Origin: Rossellomorea aquimaris
Lineage (GTDB): Bacteria > Bacillota > Bacilli > Bacillales > Bacillaceae_B
Length of the DNA stretch: 64,000 nucleotides
Reading direction: 5' to 3'
NCBI RefSeq assembly: GCF_000935355.1
Contig: NZ_JXZC01000002.1
Coordinates: 434,001 to 498,000, forward strand
This document shows positions 54,628 through 63,788 of this stretch, one piece after another (positions within the stretch are counted from its first letter, which is position 1; the number at the start of each line of letters is the position of its first letter). The position numbers were made by a program, and so were the translations under genes. A model generated the notes under the pieces. That model worked only from the letters and a program-made list of their open reading frames with translations. It was not told the DNA's origin and did no database searches.

Positions 54628-55749
54628 TTAGATAACCAGATTGGATCCTACAGGAATACCGATCGTAAACGTCGTCCATTCGTCGTTTGATTGACAACGA
54701 ATTTCACCGCCATGCTTCTCGATCAGCTTTTTACAGATATATAGACCGATTCCGGTTCCAAGATCTTTCGTCGTGTAAAAAGGTTCAAAGATGGCTTCGA
54801 TGGTCTCCTCTTTAATCCGTGGCCCATTGTTGGAGATTTCCAGTTTTGTCTTGCCTGCTTCTTCTTGGCAGCAAACGGTGATCTGACGGTGCCCTTCCAC
54901 TTCTTGAAGGGCGTCAATCGAGTTCATGATGAGGTTAAGAAAAACCTGTCTAAGCTCATCCCTGTTCCCCAATATCTTTATGGTCGTATCACACTTAAAG
55001 TCAATGGATACATCACCATCCAGAAGGCTGGGATACAGGAATTCAATGGTTTCTTCCAGGTGGTCGGAAAGGACGATTTCTTCTCTCGTACTATCAATTA
55101 AATCCTTTCTCGACACATGGAGGAATTGAGAGATGCGGTAATTCAATTGCTCAAGCTCATGCTGCATAATATCCAGATAAGGTAAGTCGGGATAACCGTT
55201 CTGCAAGAGCTTGGTGAACCCGATGATGGAAGTGAGTGGATTTCTGAATTCATGGACAAAGCTCGAGCTCATCTGGCCCAGGATCGTCAGCCTTTCTTTA
55301 TGGGTCTGATCAATATACAACTCTTTTTCGTGGAGCTGCTGCTCTTTGATTTCCGTATATTTTCTGACGGCCAAGTAGGAAAAACGGTCGAATAACGCAT
55401 TGATCTCTTCAAAAATGGGCTGTAATTCCCGGAGCTCGATCCCTGAGTTGCTGACCCATTTTATAATGATGCTTTTTCCTATATTCACGTTGTACACAAA
55501 CTCACTGATATTGACGTTTGCGTTGACCCGTTCCAGTGCGGTCTTGTGTGCAAGATAAGTGATTTCTTCTTCAGTGAGGGGCTTCTCAATCGCACGTTTC
55601 ACTAATTCAAACATTTTCACCCCATTTTTCAACACTTCTTCTTTATATAAATCGTTTTCTGAAATAACGATGTCTTTTAGCCAATTATGTAAAAATTCCT
55701 CTGAATGGTCTTCCAGGAATTGTATCAGCATGGTTGAAGCACTAGTCAT
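54628..55749 (-). CDS. sensor histidine kinase (HisK_N-type, sporulation-kinase-like)
   Basis: The 373-residue kinase lacks membrane segments. The N-terminal helical region (1-140, LIQFLEDHSEEFLHNWL) resembles the sensor domain of cytoplasmic Bacillus sporulation-related kinases. The phosphoacceptor is His166 in FVHEFRNPLTSIIGF. The ATPase domain has the N box (NLIMNSIDAL, about 272), NNGPRI in place of DNGxG, FEPFYTTK and GTGIGLYICKKL (about 331). No response regulator is adjacent, as is usual for orphan phosphorelay kinases that feed Spo0F. That assignment is inference. Confidence 0.85.
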   Translation of the reverse strand: MTSASTMLIQFLEDHSEEFLHNWLKDIVISENDLYKEEVLKNGVKMFELVKRAIEKPLTEEEITYLAHKTALERVNANVNISEFVYNVNIGKSIIIKWVSNSGIELRELQPIFEEINALFDRFSYLAVRKYTEIKEQQLHEKELYIDQTHKERLTILGQMSSSFVHEFRNPLTSIIGFTKLLQNGYPDLPYLDIMQHELEQLNYRISQFLHVSRKDLIDSTREEIVLSDHLEETIEFLYPSLLDGDVSIDFKCDTTIKILGNRDELRQVFLNLIMNSIDALQEVEGHRQITVCCQEEAGKTKLEISNNGPRIKEETIEAIFEPFYTTKDLGTGIGLYICKKLIEKHGGEIRCQSNDEWTTFTIGIPVGSNLVI

Positions 55750-55883
55750 TGAATGGCAGTCCCTTCATTCCGTTTATTGTCAAAATATTCGTTGATATCA
55801 TCATAACAGAAAAAGAGGGATAGGATGATAGTCATTTGGTATTTTATTAGTTGGGGAATACTTGAAACAGCTGAAAATAAAAT

Positions 55884-55920
55884 AAGACCAATTTCCGCCC
55901 CAGGCGTGATCATTGGTCTT
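55884..55920 (-). terminator. terminator of the fifth CWB2 gene
   Basis: AAGACCAAT and ATTGGTCTT pair perfectly around a 19-base loop, 18 bases beyond the stop at 55938, followed on the minus strand by ATTTTATTTTC. Confidence 0.65.
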
Positions 55921-55937
55921 TCTATCATGTTGATAAC

Positions 55938-57404
55938 CTAGAGGCCGCTGAGCTCTTCTACAACTTTTTGAGAAACAGCACCTTCTCCCCCAAGTACAGT
56001 ATAGTACCACGTTCCATTTTCTGAAATATACTTCCGTACAGGGTCGGGAACCTTATTTTTTTCTACCAGGATGATAGGTTCGTAGTATTTGGCAGCGAGT
56101 ACAGAACCAGTCAGTGCATCGGCGAAGTTTTGACCGGTGGCAACGGTGATGATATCTCCCGGCATTTCAAGCTGTGTGGCGATGTTGACCGATGTTTCGT
56201 ATCTGTTGGCACCTGAAATCCGTACAGGATTCTTTTTAGCAAGTTGCTTTTGGACTCCCTCCGAAATGGCTGATTTTCCTCCTACGATGATTGTGTCCGT
56301 GACATTTTTCAGAGCTTCCTTTGTTTCATCTGCTAATTCATTAGTAGGACTTAACAGGATCGGTATCCCACTTGAGGCAGCAAATGGTGCTATGGATAAA
56401 GCATCAGGGAAATTGCCTCCGTAGGCAATGATTGCCTGATCGTAATACCCTAATTCTTTTGCAATATTGGCCGCTGTCTCATATCGTGTTTTCCCGCCGA
56501 TCCGGCGGACGTCCAAGCCGTTATTCTTTAGGTCCCTTGCAACATCAGCTGATATTGCACCCTCTCCTCCTAAAATCACAACTTCCTTGGCCCCTAATTC
56601 TTTTATTCGTTCTTTTACCTTACCATTTAAACGATCCTTAGGATTTAATAGGATCGGCGCATCTTTTTGGAAAGCGAAGGGGGAACCTGCCAAAGCGTCA
56701 GGGAATGTGGTAGCCCTTGCTAAAACAACTGTTTCGGCCCCGTCTGGCCATCCTACTTTTGAGATTTCAATCGCAGTTTCGTGCCGGTCGTTTCCATAAA
56801 TCCGATACACATTATCCACGGTTTCTTCTCCAGTGAATGCGGTCAACCCATATACTCCATCCCCGCCAAACACATTCAGGTCAGTGGCTGCAAGATAATA
56901 CGACCCAGGAGGTAATGAATAATAAATCTGGAGATTATCGCTTCCATCTTCCAGCCATTCATCAGGATAAACAGGCTCGCCTTCCGGGGTGAAAAGCAAA
57001 TACCCAAGATCATTGAGAGTCGTCAATGTCGAGCCGTAAATATACGTATCCTGCGTTTCATCAATATTCAAACTATAAAAATCCAAGTCCTCCGCCCACC
57101 AAAAGGTGCCGAGTACGATGTCGTCGAGGCGGATGTAGTCAGCCTGGTAAGGATAATCATTGGGTTCCTGTTCATACACTTCACCCATCAACCTCATTTC
57201 ATCGGATTTCTTTAATCCTTTCATCCTTTCTTTCAGCCTGGTGAAGGTTGAGTCATCAAGTGTCGTAGACGATTGTTTCTTTGAGAGAGAGTCAATTTCT
57301 TTCTTAATGGATGGGTGCTCAAACGGTCCTGCGGCAAGCGACGGTGAAACACTAAAACAGAAGATCAATAGAAATACAAATAAACCGGTACTGATTTTCT
57401 TCAT
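55938..57404 (-). CDS. exported protein with PPC-like domain and three CWB2 repeats
   Basis: The 488-residue protein has a signal peptide cleaved near SLAAG. A charged spacer (about 30-75) is followed by a PPC-like domain (EQEPNDYPYQAD, EDLDFYSLNI, PPGSYYLAATD) and three CWB2 repeats (YGNDRHET, GGKTRYET, SGANRYET). The domain order equals that of the pair at 774-3679, 52 kb away, but sequence identity in the PPC part is low. The D-R-Y motif is changed to DRH, TRY and NRY, so the repeats are more diverged. Wall attachment is expected; the exposed function is unknown. Confidence 0.85.
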   Translation of the reverse strand: MKKISTGLFVFLLIFCFSVSPSLAAGPFEHPSIKKEIDSLSKKQSSTTLDDSTFTRLKERMKGLKKSDEMRLMGEVYEQEPNDYPYQADYIRLDDIVLGTFWWAEDLDFYSLNIDETQDTYIYGSTLTTLNDLGYLLFTPEGEPVYPDEWLEDGSDNLQIYYSLPPGSYYLAATDLNVFGGDGVYGLTAFTGEETVDNVYRIYGNDRHETAIEISKVGWPDGAETVVLARATTFPDALAGSPFAFQKDAPILLNPKDRLNGKVKERIKELGAKEVVILGGEGAISADVARDLKNNGLDVRRIGGKTRYETAANIAKELGYYDQAIIAYGGNFPDALSIAPFAASSGIPILLSPTNELADETKEALKNVTDTIIVGGKSAISEGVQKQLAKKNPVRISGANRYETSVNIATQLEMPGDIITVATGQNFADALTGSVLAAKYYEPIILVEKNKVPDPVRKYISENGTWYYTVLGGEGAVSQKVVEELSGL

Positions 57405-57649
57405 GGTCCCAGCCCCTTCGAATTAAAAATGTATGTAATGCCCAACATTAAGTTGGTTTACAAACTTATTTTATTTGAAAAAGTTGAATTCTAGACGTGA
57501 AAATGTGGTTCTATTATTTTCTTATAATGGTTAAGTGGAAAAGGGAATAGTTAAAATACGAGATTTCTTAGAAAGTGAGGTTAGAAAAAGAAAAGCAGTT
57601 GGGAATGTAAGGATGGAAATATCGAAAATTAAAATATCAAACTATGTCT
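57405..57649. other. noncoding region before the CWB2 gene
   Basis: This 245-base stretch should hold the promoter of the CWB2 gene on the minus strand. It is A/T-rich. No gene or strong hairpin was seen. Confidence 0.4.
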
Positions 57650-57775
57650 TTAGAAAATACGTTTTCTTGGTTTGCTTAAAAACTTCATAAATACCCGTTT
57701 TTCTTCGGTTTTAAAGATTTTTATCCCTACTAATTTTAATGGTGTCCATATTTCTTTCATATAATATCCAGACAT
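57650..57775 (-). CDS. small cationic protein, 41 aa
   Basis: ATG at 57773-57775 follows AGGAGG with a 7-base spacing, an optimal site. The frame ends at TAA (57650-57652). The peptide opens MSGYYMKEIWTPLKLVG and continues with many Lys and Arg to KPRKRIF, giving a strongly positive charge and amphipathic potential. It has no signal peptide. A promoter (TAGACT, 16 bases, TATAAT) lies 52 bases upstream. It is divergent from the protease gene at 58250. I do not recognise a family; a regulatory or toxin-like peptide is possible. Confidence 0.62.
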   Translation of the reverse strand: MSGYYMKEIWTPLKLVGIKIFKTEEKRVFMKFLSKPRKRIF

Positions 57776-57826
57776 TATCATTCCTCCTAACACAGCAATT
57801 TGTTAACATATATTTCCTATACTTCT

Positions 57827-57854
57827 ATTATAGATTAAATTTCAGAATAGTCTA
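57827..57854 (-). promoter_or_regulatory. promoter of the 41-aa gene
   Basis: TAGACT (57849-57854) and TATAAT (57827-57832) on the minus strand are 16 bases apart. This is close to the SigA consensus. Confidence 0.6.
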
Positions 57855-58249
57855 TAAATTAAGAAAGGCTACTTATCGACAACTTTTTCAGATGAGTGCA
57901 CTACTATTATAGAGTTTATTAAACCCACGGCTAATCATATTATTATAGTATGGTTTATCCCTCTGCATAATTCTAATTACCCAAAAAACCACCATTTATA
58001 ACCTTTTACTATTTAAATAATCTCTCCCATTATTCTTTCGCTTTCGACAATAACTAGTCCTTATTTATTACTTCGAAACCCGAAATGAATGAAAGAGAAT
58101 GGTGTATCGCTCTAATTTACCTATAGATCACTCCTTCTCCCACCAATAAATACCCATTTATTCAGACTATTAAGATAATAATAATGAATCATGTAATTAT
58201 TTTCCTCCCTCTCTATACTTGTACATAAGCTATTAAAGGAGGAAATAAT
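57855..58249. other. A/T-rich leader region of the neutral protease gene
   Basis: This 395-base stretch precedes the protease gene. TATACT at 58214-58219 is a plausible -10 box, with no matching -35, so an activator may be needed. No gene, repeat or palindrome long enough to report was found. Confidence 0.4.
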
Positions 58250-59902
58250 TTGAAGAAAATACTAATAACACCAATTATCCTTTCTACTTCTCTCTTTTCT
58301 GCCGCCCTTCCGTCCGGTGATGCCCTTGCCGTCCAACCCCAGGAACACGCAGTAAATGCAGCCTCTAAAGAATGGAATGACAATGCCAATGTCCCGCTTT
58401 TTGTAAAAGAAAAGCAGGCCGTCAAACGTCTTGCCGCCAATTCCAATGATGCTCTTAACTATCTGGATCAGCATAAAAGTAAAATTCGAATGAAGAATCC
58501 CAAAGCCAGTTTGAAAGTAAAGGAATCAAAGAAAGATGAGCTGGGGATGACCCACGTCCGCTTCCATCAAACAAAAAATGGACTGCCTGTTGAGGGATCT
58601 GAGATCATTGTTCACTATAACCAAAACATTGAAATTACAGCCGTGAATGGTTCTTACAATGAACAGGTGGAAACGAGTGAACTGAATACATCTACACTCG
58701 TTACCAGTGAAAAAGCGGTAGAAGTTGCGAAATCCTCTGTTCATGCTCCTGAAAAAACAGAATACACCCCTACATCGGAACTCGTGATCTACCCGTTTGA
58801 AGGAAAGAATCATGTCGCCTACAAAGTGAATGTGAATTTTTTAGGAGAAGAGCCTGGAAACTGGTTAGTTTTCGTTGATGCGAAAAGTGGAAAAGTGGTT
58901 GATCAATATAATGGGATCATGCATTCAGAAGAGATCAAAACCCAAACAGGAGCCGGGACCGGTGTACTAGGGGAACATCGCCTTTTACATATTTCTCAAG
59001 TAAAGGAACCGCATTCAGGCACCGAATTCCAGATGGCGGATTATAGTCATGAGGATTTGGAGGGGATTTTAACATACGATTATCCTTCAAGAGAGGTTTT
59101 CTCCAATAAAGATGCTTCATTTAAATCGGATTACGATCGTCCTGCCGTGGACGCCCATTATAACTCAGAGAAGGTGTATGAATATTATCTGAACGAACAT
59201 GACCGAAATTCACTTGATGATGAAGGAATGGCGATCATTTCGTATGTTCATTTTGGTACAAATTATAACAACGCCTTCTGGAACGGACGACAAATGACGT
59301 ATGGTGACGGAGATGGAGAATTCATGATTCCATTATCTGCCGGTCTTGACGTGGCCGCCCATGAAATGACTCATGGGGTCATTTCCAACTCGGCAAATCT
59401 TCTTTACCGTTTTCAATCAGGGGCGCTGAATGAAGCTTACGCAGATATTTTCGGTGCATTGATCGATGACAAAAACTGGGAGCTCGGCGAAGACATCATG
59501 GCACCGGCTGCCAAAGCAGAGGGCAGGGAATCTCTTCGCAGCTTAAGTGACCCAAGCAAGTACCCGGTAGGAGCAAAATATGTAGAATACGGCAATGGTG
59601 AAGGCAAATATCCATCGCATATGGATGAATTTTATGATCTTCCCCTTTCCCTCGACAACGGTGGAGTTCATATAAACTCCTCCATCATCAATCATGCCGC
59701 CTACCTGACGGCTCAGGATATCGGTCGTGAGAAGCTTGGGAAAATTTATTACCGGGCATTGACGGTTTATTTAACGCCTACGTCTGATTTCAGTGCTGCC
59801 CGTCAAGCAATCATTCAATCAGCTGTGGATTTGTATGGTGAAGACAGTCAAGAGGCGGAAGCTGCGGCCGGTGGCTTTGATTCTGTGGGGATTTTGGAAT
59901 AA
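58250..59902 (+). CDS. thermolysin-family (M4) neutral protease, bacillolysin-like
   Basis: The 550-residue secreted preproenzyme starts at TTG (58250) after AAAGGAGG. It has a signal peptide cleaved near ALAVQ, a FTP/PepSY propeptide (about 30-230) and a mature domain beginning near residue 235. Zinc is bound by HEMTH (His371, His375) and Glu395 in GALNEAYADIFG. HINSSIINHAAYL holds the transition-state His. It degrades external protein for nutrition. It is monocistronic with a strong terminator. An RRNPP-type regulator is encoded 6 kb upstream on the same strand. Confidence 0.94.
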   Translation: MKKILITPIILSTSLFSAALPSGDALAVQPQEHAVNAASKEWNDNANVPLFVKEKQAVKRLAANSNDALNYLDQHKSKIRMKNPKASLKVKESKKDELGMTHVRFHQTKNGLPVEGSEIIVHYNQNIEITAVNGSYNEQVETSELNTSTLVTSEKAVEVAKSSVHAPEKTEYTPTSELVIYPFEGKNHVAYKVNVNFLGEEPGNWLVFVDAKSGKVVDQYNGIMHSEEIKTQTGAGTGVLGEHRLLHISQVKEPHSGTEFQMADYSHEDLEGILTYDYPSREVFSNKDASFKSDYDRPAVDAHYNSEKVYEYYLNEHDRNSLDDEGMAIISYVHFGTNYNNAFWNGRQMTYGDGDGEFMIPLSAGLDVAAHEMTHGVISNSANLLYRFQSGALNEAYADIFGALIDDKNWELGEDIMAPAAKAEGRESLRSLSDPSKYPVGAKYVEYGNGEGKYPSHMDEFYDLPLSLDNGGVHINSSIINHAAYLTAQDIGREKLGKIYYRALTVYLTPTSDFSAARQAIIQSAVDLYGEDSQEAEAAAGGFDSVGILE

Positions 59903-59913
59903 AATACGATATT

Positions 59914-59950
59914 AAAAAAGCATGAAGAATCATTCTTCATGCTTTTTTTA
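59914..59950. terminator. bidirectional terminator between protease and GGDEF-EAL genes
   Basis: AAAAGCATGAAGAAT and ATTCTTCATGCTTTT form perfect 15-bp arms with a single-base centre and A/T runs on both sides, between convergent genes. Confidence 0.85.
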
Positions 59951-59953
59951 TTC

Positions 59954-62374
59954 TCATAACCATTCAGGTAAAGAATTTTCCTTAAATACATTTTTTTCAA
60001 ACTCCTCAGGAGGCATTGGGTGACCAATCCCATATCCTTGTACCATATCACAATTACTACTTTTCAAAAAATGGTATTCTTCCCGACTTTCCACTCCTTC
60101 TGCGGTTACGTTCAAGTGAAGATGTTTTGCCATGGAAATTGTGCTTTTTACAATGGCTTGATGATCTTGATGAGAAGTTATTCCTCTAATGAAGGAACGA
60201 TCGATCTTTAACGTATCTAAGGGATATTTTTTTAAGTAACTTAGAGATGAATAGCCCGTTCCAAAGTCATCCATAGATAAACTTACTCCTAAACCCTTTA
60301 ATTCCTGTAGTTTAGAAATCATTACTTCCTGATCACACATAGCAATGCTTTCTGTTACTTCAAAATCGATGTAAGCTGGTTTAATATTGTATTTCTTGAT
60401 ACTTTCTTCCACTTTTCCAACAAATGATTTGTCCATAAGTTGTCTGATCGAAATATTAACGCTTACTTTCAATTCTTTATATCCCGCCTCTTTCCATTGC
60501 TGAATTTGTTTCAAAGCATGATCGATTACCCATTGTCCAATAGGGATAATCAGCCCGGTTTCTTCAGCTATTGAAATGAATTCAACTGGTGATACATTAC
60601 CTAAGGTTTTACTTTTCCAACGTATGAGCGCTTCCATTCCACATATCGATCCTGTCTTAACGTTTAAGAATGGCTGGTAAACAAGGTGAAATTCTTCCTT
60701 ATCCAAGGCACTGCGTAATTCTTTCTCAATAACCATTTTCCTATAAAACTGTTGATTCATTTCTTTGGTGAATAATTGAAAGCTGTTCTTTTCTCTATCT
60801 TTAACATAGTACATTGCTGTATCAGCATTTTTCATTAACGTTTTTGCATCCTGACCATCTTCGGGATACATGCTGATTCCGATACTCGGGGTAATATAGA
60901 ATTCTTGACCCTTGATTACAAACTCTTCGCTAAATTGCTCAATAAGAAGCTTGGCTGTTTCAGTTGCTTTTCCTCTTGAAAAATCAGGAAACAGGAAAGT
61001 GAATTCATCGCCTCCCTGTCGATAGACTTTTGCATTAGACAGCTGGTTTATCTCAAGAAATTTCTCTAATCGTCTTGAAACTTCTATTAATAGTAAATCT
61101 CCAAAATCATGTCCCAACGTATCATTAATATATTTGAACCGGTCTAAATCAATCAACATGATAGCAGCACTGATGTTATGAGTAGTGTGATCCATTAATA
61201 CCGTTGTTAAATCCTCATTGAACAGCCTTCTGTTCGGTAAGCCTGTTAAAACGTCATGATTTGCTTGATGAATGAGCTCATCTTCATGCCGCTTTCGCTG
61301 AGTAATATCTGTTGATACCCCTAACAAAATGGTATCGTCTCCACTTACGATCGGAATTTTCGTCGTCTGCAGCCACATAACATTTCCGTCTTTATTAATA
61401 AACTCTTCCTCGGGGATGGAAACACCTTTTAACTCAGAAAGGATCGCTTTATCATTATGAAAAGTATTGTTAGCCATTTCTTTATCAAGTTGCACATCAA
61501 AGTCCGTTTTCCCAATCATTTCTTCTTTGGTTAAACCATAAAGCCCTGCGTAGGAGCCATTCACTAGAGAATAACGTCCATCTTTATCTTTTGCATATAT
61601 GTAATTGGGATTTAAATCAATGACCGTCCTTAGGAAAAGGCGTTGTTCATCAAGCTGTTTGTTCATATCTCTAACAATTGCAACATGCATTCGGTTCGAA
61701 AGAATTAAAATTGATATGGCAAACACCATGACTGAAATGGCACTGGGAAGCAATCTGGATTCAGGAAACATATTTAAAATCCCTATTCCATACCCAACAG
61801 CTGTCGAGAGAAGAAAATGAAACAAAAATGACCGCAAAGCTGAATGATGTATTCTTGTAGAAATAAAGAATGATAGGATCATACTTAATCCAAATAAAAA
61901 CACATTGGTATGAAAGACCCATGATAATTCCCCATATATAGGGAAATAGAATTCAAAGGACCCCTTTGGTTTGATTAGAATCAATTTATCAATTCCATGC
62001 TTACTCCATCCTACTAAGTAAACAATAAAACTCCAGATATAAAAGAAAAGAACGCTATATTTATTCATCACAAAACGCCATTTACTTCTTTTAAAGTTTG
62101 GAAACTCTTCTTGATAAATCGTGTATGCCACATAATACAACGTTGGAGATACTAGAATGGACCCTATCCTAAATAACCTGAAATATAGATCGATGGTTTC
62201 CTGGGATAATACTCCATAAGCAAACAATAAAGCTACATCCACCTGCCAGAAAGAAGCTAATAGAAGAAAAAGAAATAAGACTTTAGAAAGTTTACTTTTC
62301 TTGAACAATAAAAGAACAGTAATCCCAATACTAAATGGAATAAGGGCAACTAGTAGCGAAAAAATAAAAAACAT
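59954..62374 (-). CDS. membrane PAS-GGDEF-EAL cyclic-di-GMP enzyme
   Basis: The 806-residue protein has seven or eight N-terminal membrane segments (1-230) of the 7TM histidine-kinase-N type, a PAS domain (about 243-365), a GGDEF domain with intact GGDEF at 454-458 preceded by VYRQ, and an EAL domain with intact EAL at 581-583 and DDFGTGYSSL. Both catalytic signatures are kept, so it could make or degrade cyclic-di-GMP, and PAS input may decide which. AGGGGGG precedes the ATG. The ketosynthase gene ends 14 bases upstream, so they form an operon, an unusual pairing. Confidence 0.9.
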   Translation of the reverse strand: MFFIFSLLVALIPFSIGITVLLLFKKSKLSKVLFLFLLLASFWQVDVALLFAYGVLSQETIDLYFRLFRIGSILVSPTLYYVAYTIYQEEFPNFKRSKWRFVMNKYSVLFFYIWSFIVYLVGWSKHGIDKLILIKPKGSFEFYFPIYGELSWVFHTNVFLFGLSMILSFFISTRIHHSALRSFLFHFLLSTAVGYGIGILNMFPESRLLPSAISVMVFAISILILSNRMHVAIVRDMNKQLDEQRLFLRTVIDLNPNYIYAKDKDGRYSLVNGSYAGLYGLTKEEMIGKTDFDVQLDKEMANNTFHNDKAILSELKGVSIPEEEFINKDGNVMWLQTTKIPIVSGDDTILLGVSTDITQRKRHEDELIHQANHDVLTGLPNRRLFNEDLTTVLMDHTTHNISAAIMLIDLDRFKYINDTLGHDFGDLLLIEVSRRLEKFLEINQLSNAKVYRQGGDEFTFLFPDFSRGKATETAKLLIEQFSEEFVIKGQEFYITPSIGISMYPEDGQDAKTLMKNADTAMYYVKDREKNSFQLFTKEMNQQFYRKMVIEKELRSALDKEEFHLVYQPFLNVKTGSICGMEALIRWKSKTLGNVSPVEFISIAEETGLIIPIGQWVIDHALKQIQQWKEAGYKELKVSVNISIRQLMDKSFVGKVEESIKKYNIKPAYIDFEVTESIAMCDQEVMISKLQELKGLGVSLSMDDFGTGYSSLSYLKKYPLDTLKIDRSFIRGITSHQDHQAIVKSTISMAKHLHLNVTAEGVESREEYHFLKSSNCDMVQGYGIGHPMPPEEFEKNVFKENSLPEWL

Positions 62375-62388
62375 AAGAAGTAACCCCC

Positions 62389-63561
62389 CTATTTACTTAC
62401 GATGACACAAGCGTTATTGCCACTATTTCCATGAGTGGTAATACTTACAGCTCTTACTGGTTGATAGATGGTTTGATACACAATAGGTAAGTCTTCGAAT
62501 CCCTTCCCTTCTGTCTTTATAGTAGGAGGGATGAACCCATATTCTATTGAAAGTAAAGCAGCAATCATTTGTATGGCACCCATCGCCGCAAAGGAGTGAC
62601 CCGTCATTCCTTTAATGGAGGTTAGAGGGACTATGTCATCAAATAATTTTTTATGTATGAACCCTTCAATTCGGTCATTGGCTTTAAGTCCTAGAGCTTG
62701 ACTATTCACATAGCAAGGAACTCTATTACCTAGCGTTTCTTTATAAACCGAAAGCATCTCTTCACCCGTTTCATCGGAATGCAATATAGGCCTGCCTTCA
62801 TTCCTTGAGCACACTTTTTGAACTCTTCCATAAATTGTATTACCACGCTGTAGCGCTTTCTCTTCAGTCTCTAATATCATAATCCCTGCACCTTCCGAAA
62901 GAACAAAACCTTGATGATCTGATGAAAAAGGGACGCCTGTTTCATTAATAGATACATCGGAAGTAATGGCCCTGGTCTTAAGAAACCCATTGATACTCCA
63001 TTGTCCAAGTGGTGCATCTGTCCCCCCGACTATACAAGCATCAACTTGTCCGGCTTCCAATAAGAGTTTTGCCAATAGAACCGCATCTAAACTTGCCGTG
63101 CAACCTGTCGTTATGGTGAACGTTGGACCTCTTGTGCCTATATGTTCCGCCACAGTAGCTGATAATGTATGTGAATCAACAAGGGAAACGCCATGCAATG
63201 GATACTTTTTCAAATTCAGTGCTACCGATGAATAGTGTTCTACTTCTAGAATAGCTCCAGCTGAAGTTCCAATAATGACAGCTATTCTATGGGGGTCATA
63301 TGATAAATCTGCCATTTCGACTGCATCATTCGCAGCAGCTAATGCCATCCTTGTCGACCGGGGATATCTAGTATAATTTCTCTCTCTCAACATCCCAAAA
63401 TCATCTTCTATCACCCCAGCAATAACGCTGGATTGATTCTTTCCTCTACCTTCAAGAACGGAATGAGTACATATGCCGTTCTCCAGAATTCTCTGAAAAT
63501 CTTCTTTGCTTACAGCACCTGGAGTCTTAATTCCGTAACCAGTTATCACAATGTTGTCCAC
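62389..63561 (-). CDS. beta-ketoacyl-ACP synthase-like protein (FabF/KAS II family) lacking one catalytic His
   Basis: The start is GTG at 63561, with AAGGA 8 bases upstream, giving 390 residues. The thiolase fold has the nucleophile Cys154 in TTGCTAS and Lys317/His322 in SIKGMTGHS. The first catalytic His, normally in an HGTGT motif, is replaced: the aligned segment reads VNSQALGLKAND with Gln288. FabF needs both His residues for malonyl-ACP decarboxylation, so a chain-elongating role is doubtful. Non-elongating ketosynthases that lack this His act as acyl transferases or gatekeepers. No acyl carrier protein or other fatty acid gene is near; the next gene is GGDEF-EAL. Confidence 0.82.
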   Translation of the reverse strand: MDNIVITGYGIKTPGAVSKEDFQRILENGICTHSVLEGRGKNQSSVIAGVIEDDFGMLRERNYTRYPRSTRMALAAANDAVEMADLSYDPHRIAVIIGTSAGAILEVEHYSSVALNLKKYPLHGVSLVDSHTLSATVAEHIGTRGPTFTITTGCTASLDAVLLAKLLLEAGQVDACIVGGTDAPLGQWSINGFLKTRAITSDVSINETGVPFSSDHQGFVLSEGAGIMILETEEKALQRGNTIYGRVQKVCSRNEGRPILHSDETGEEMLSVYKETLGNRVPCYVNSQALGLKANDRIEGFIHKKLFDDIVPLTSIKGMTGHSFAAMGAIQMIAALLSIEYGFIPPTIKTEGKGFEDLPIVYQTIYQPVRAVSITTHGNSGNNACVIVSK

Positions 63562-63721
63562 TGAAATCATCCTTAAAATTAGTAGAAGACGCCTTACCAC
63601 ACTACGTTATAATGCTTATTATATATGAGTTAACTGGCCATAATCTATCATTTTTCGACAATTCTTTAGGCATATCGTTTCATTTTTTAAGAAAGATGAA
63701 ACGGTTGAAAATTCAGAATCC

Positions 63722-63770
63722 CTTAATAGCATGAAGACACTTTCTTCATGCTATTAAAGGATTTTTTTAC
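63722..63770. terminator. terminator between metallophosphoesterase end and ketosynthase promoter
   Basis: TTAATAGCATGAAGA and TCTTCATGCTATTAA pair around a short loop, followed on the plus strand by AGGATTTTTTT. It lies upstream of the ketosynthase gene and beyond the stop of the right-edge gene, which reads on the minus strand. Confidence 0.7.
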
Positions 63771-63788
63771 TTTTCCGAAATAAACTAT

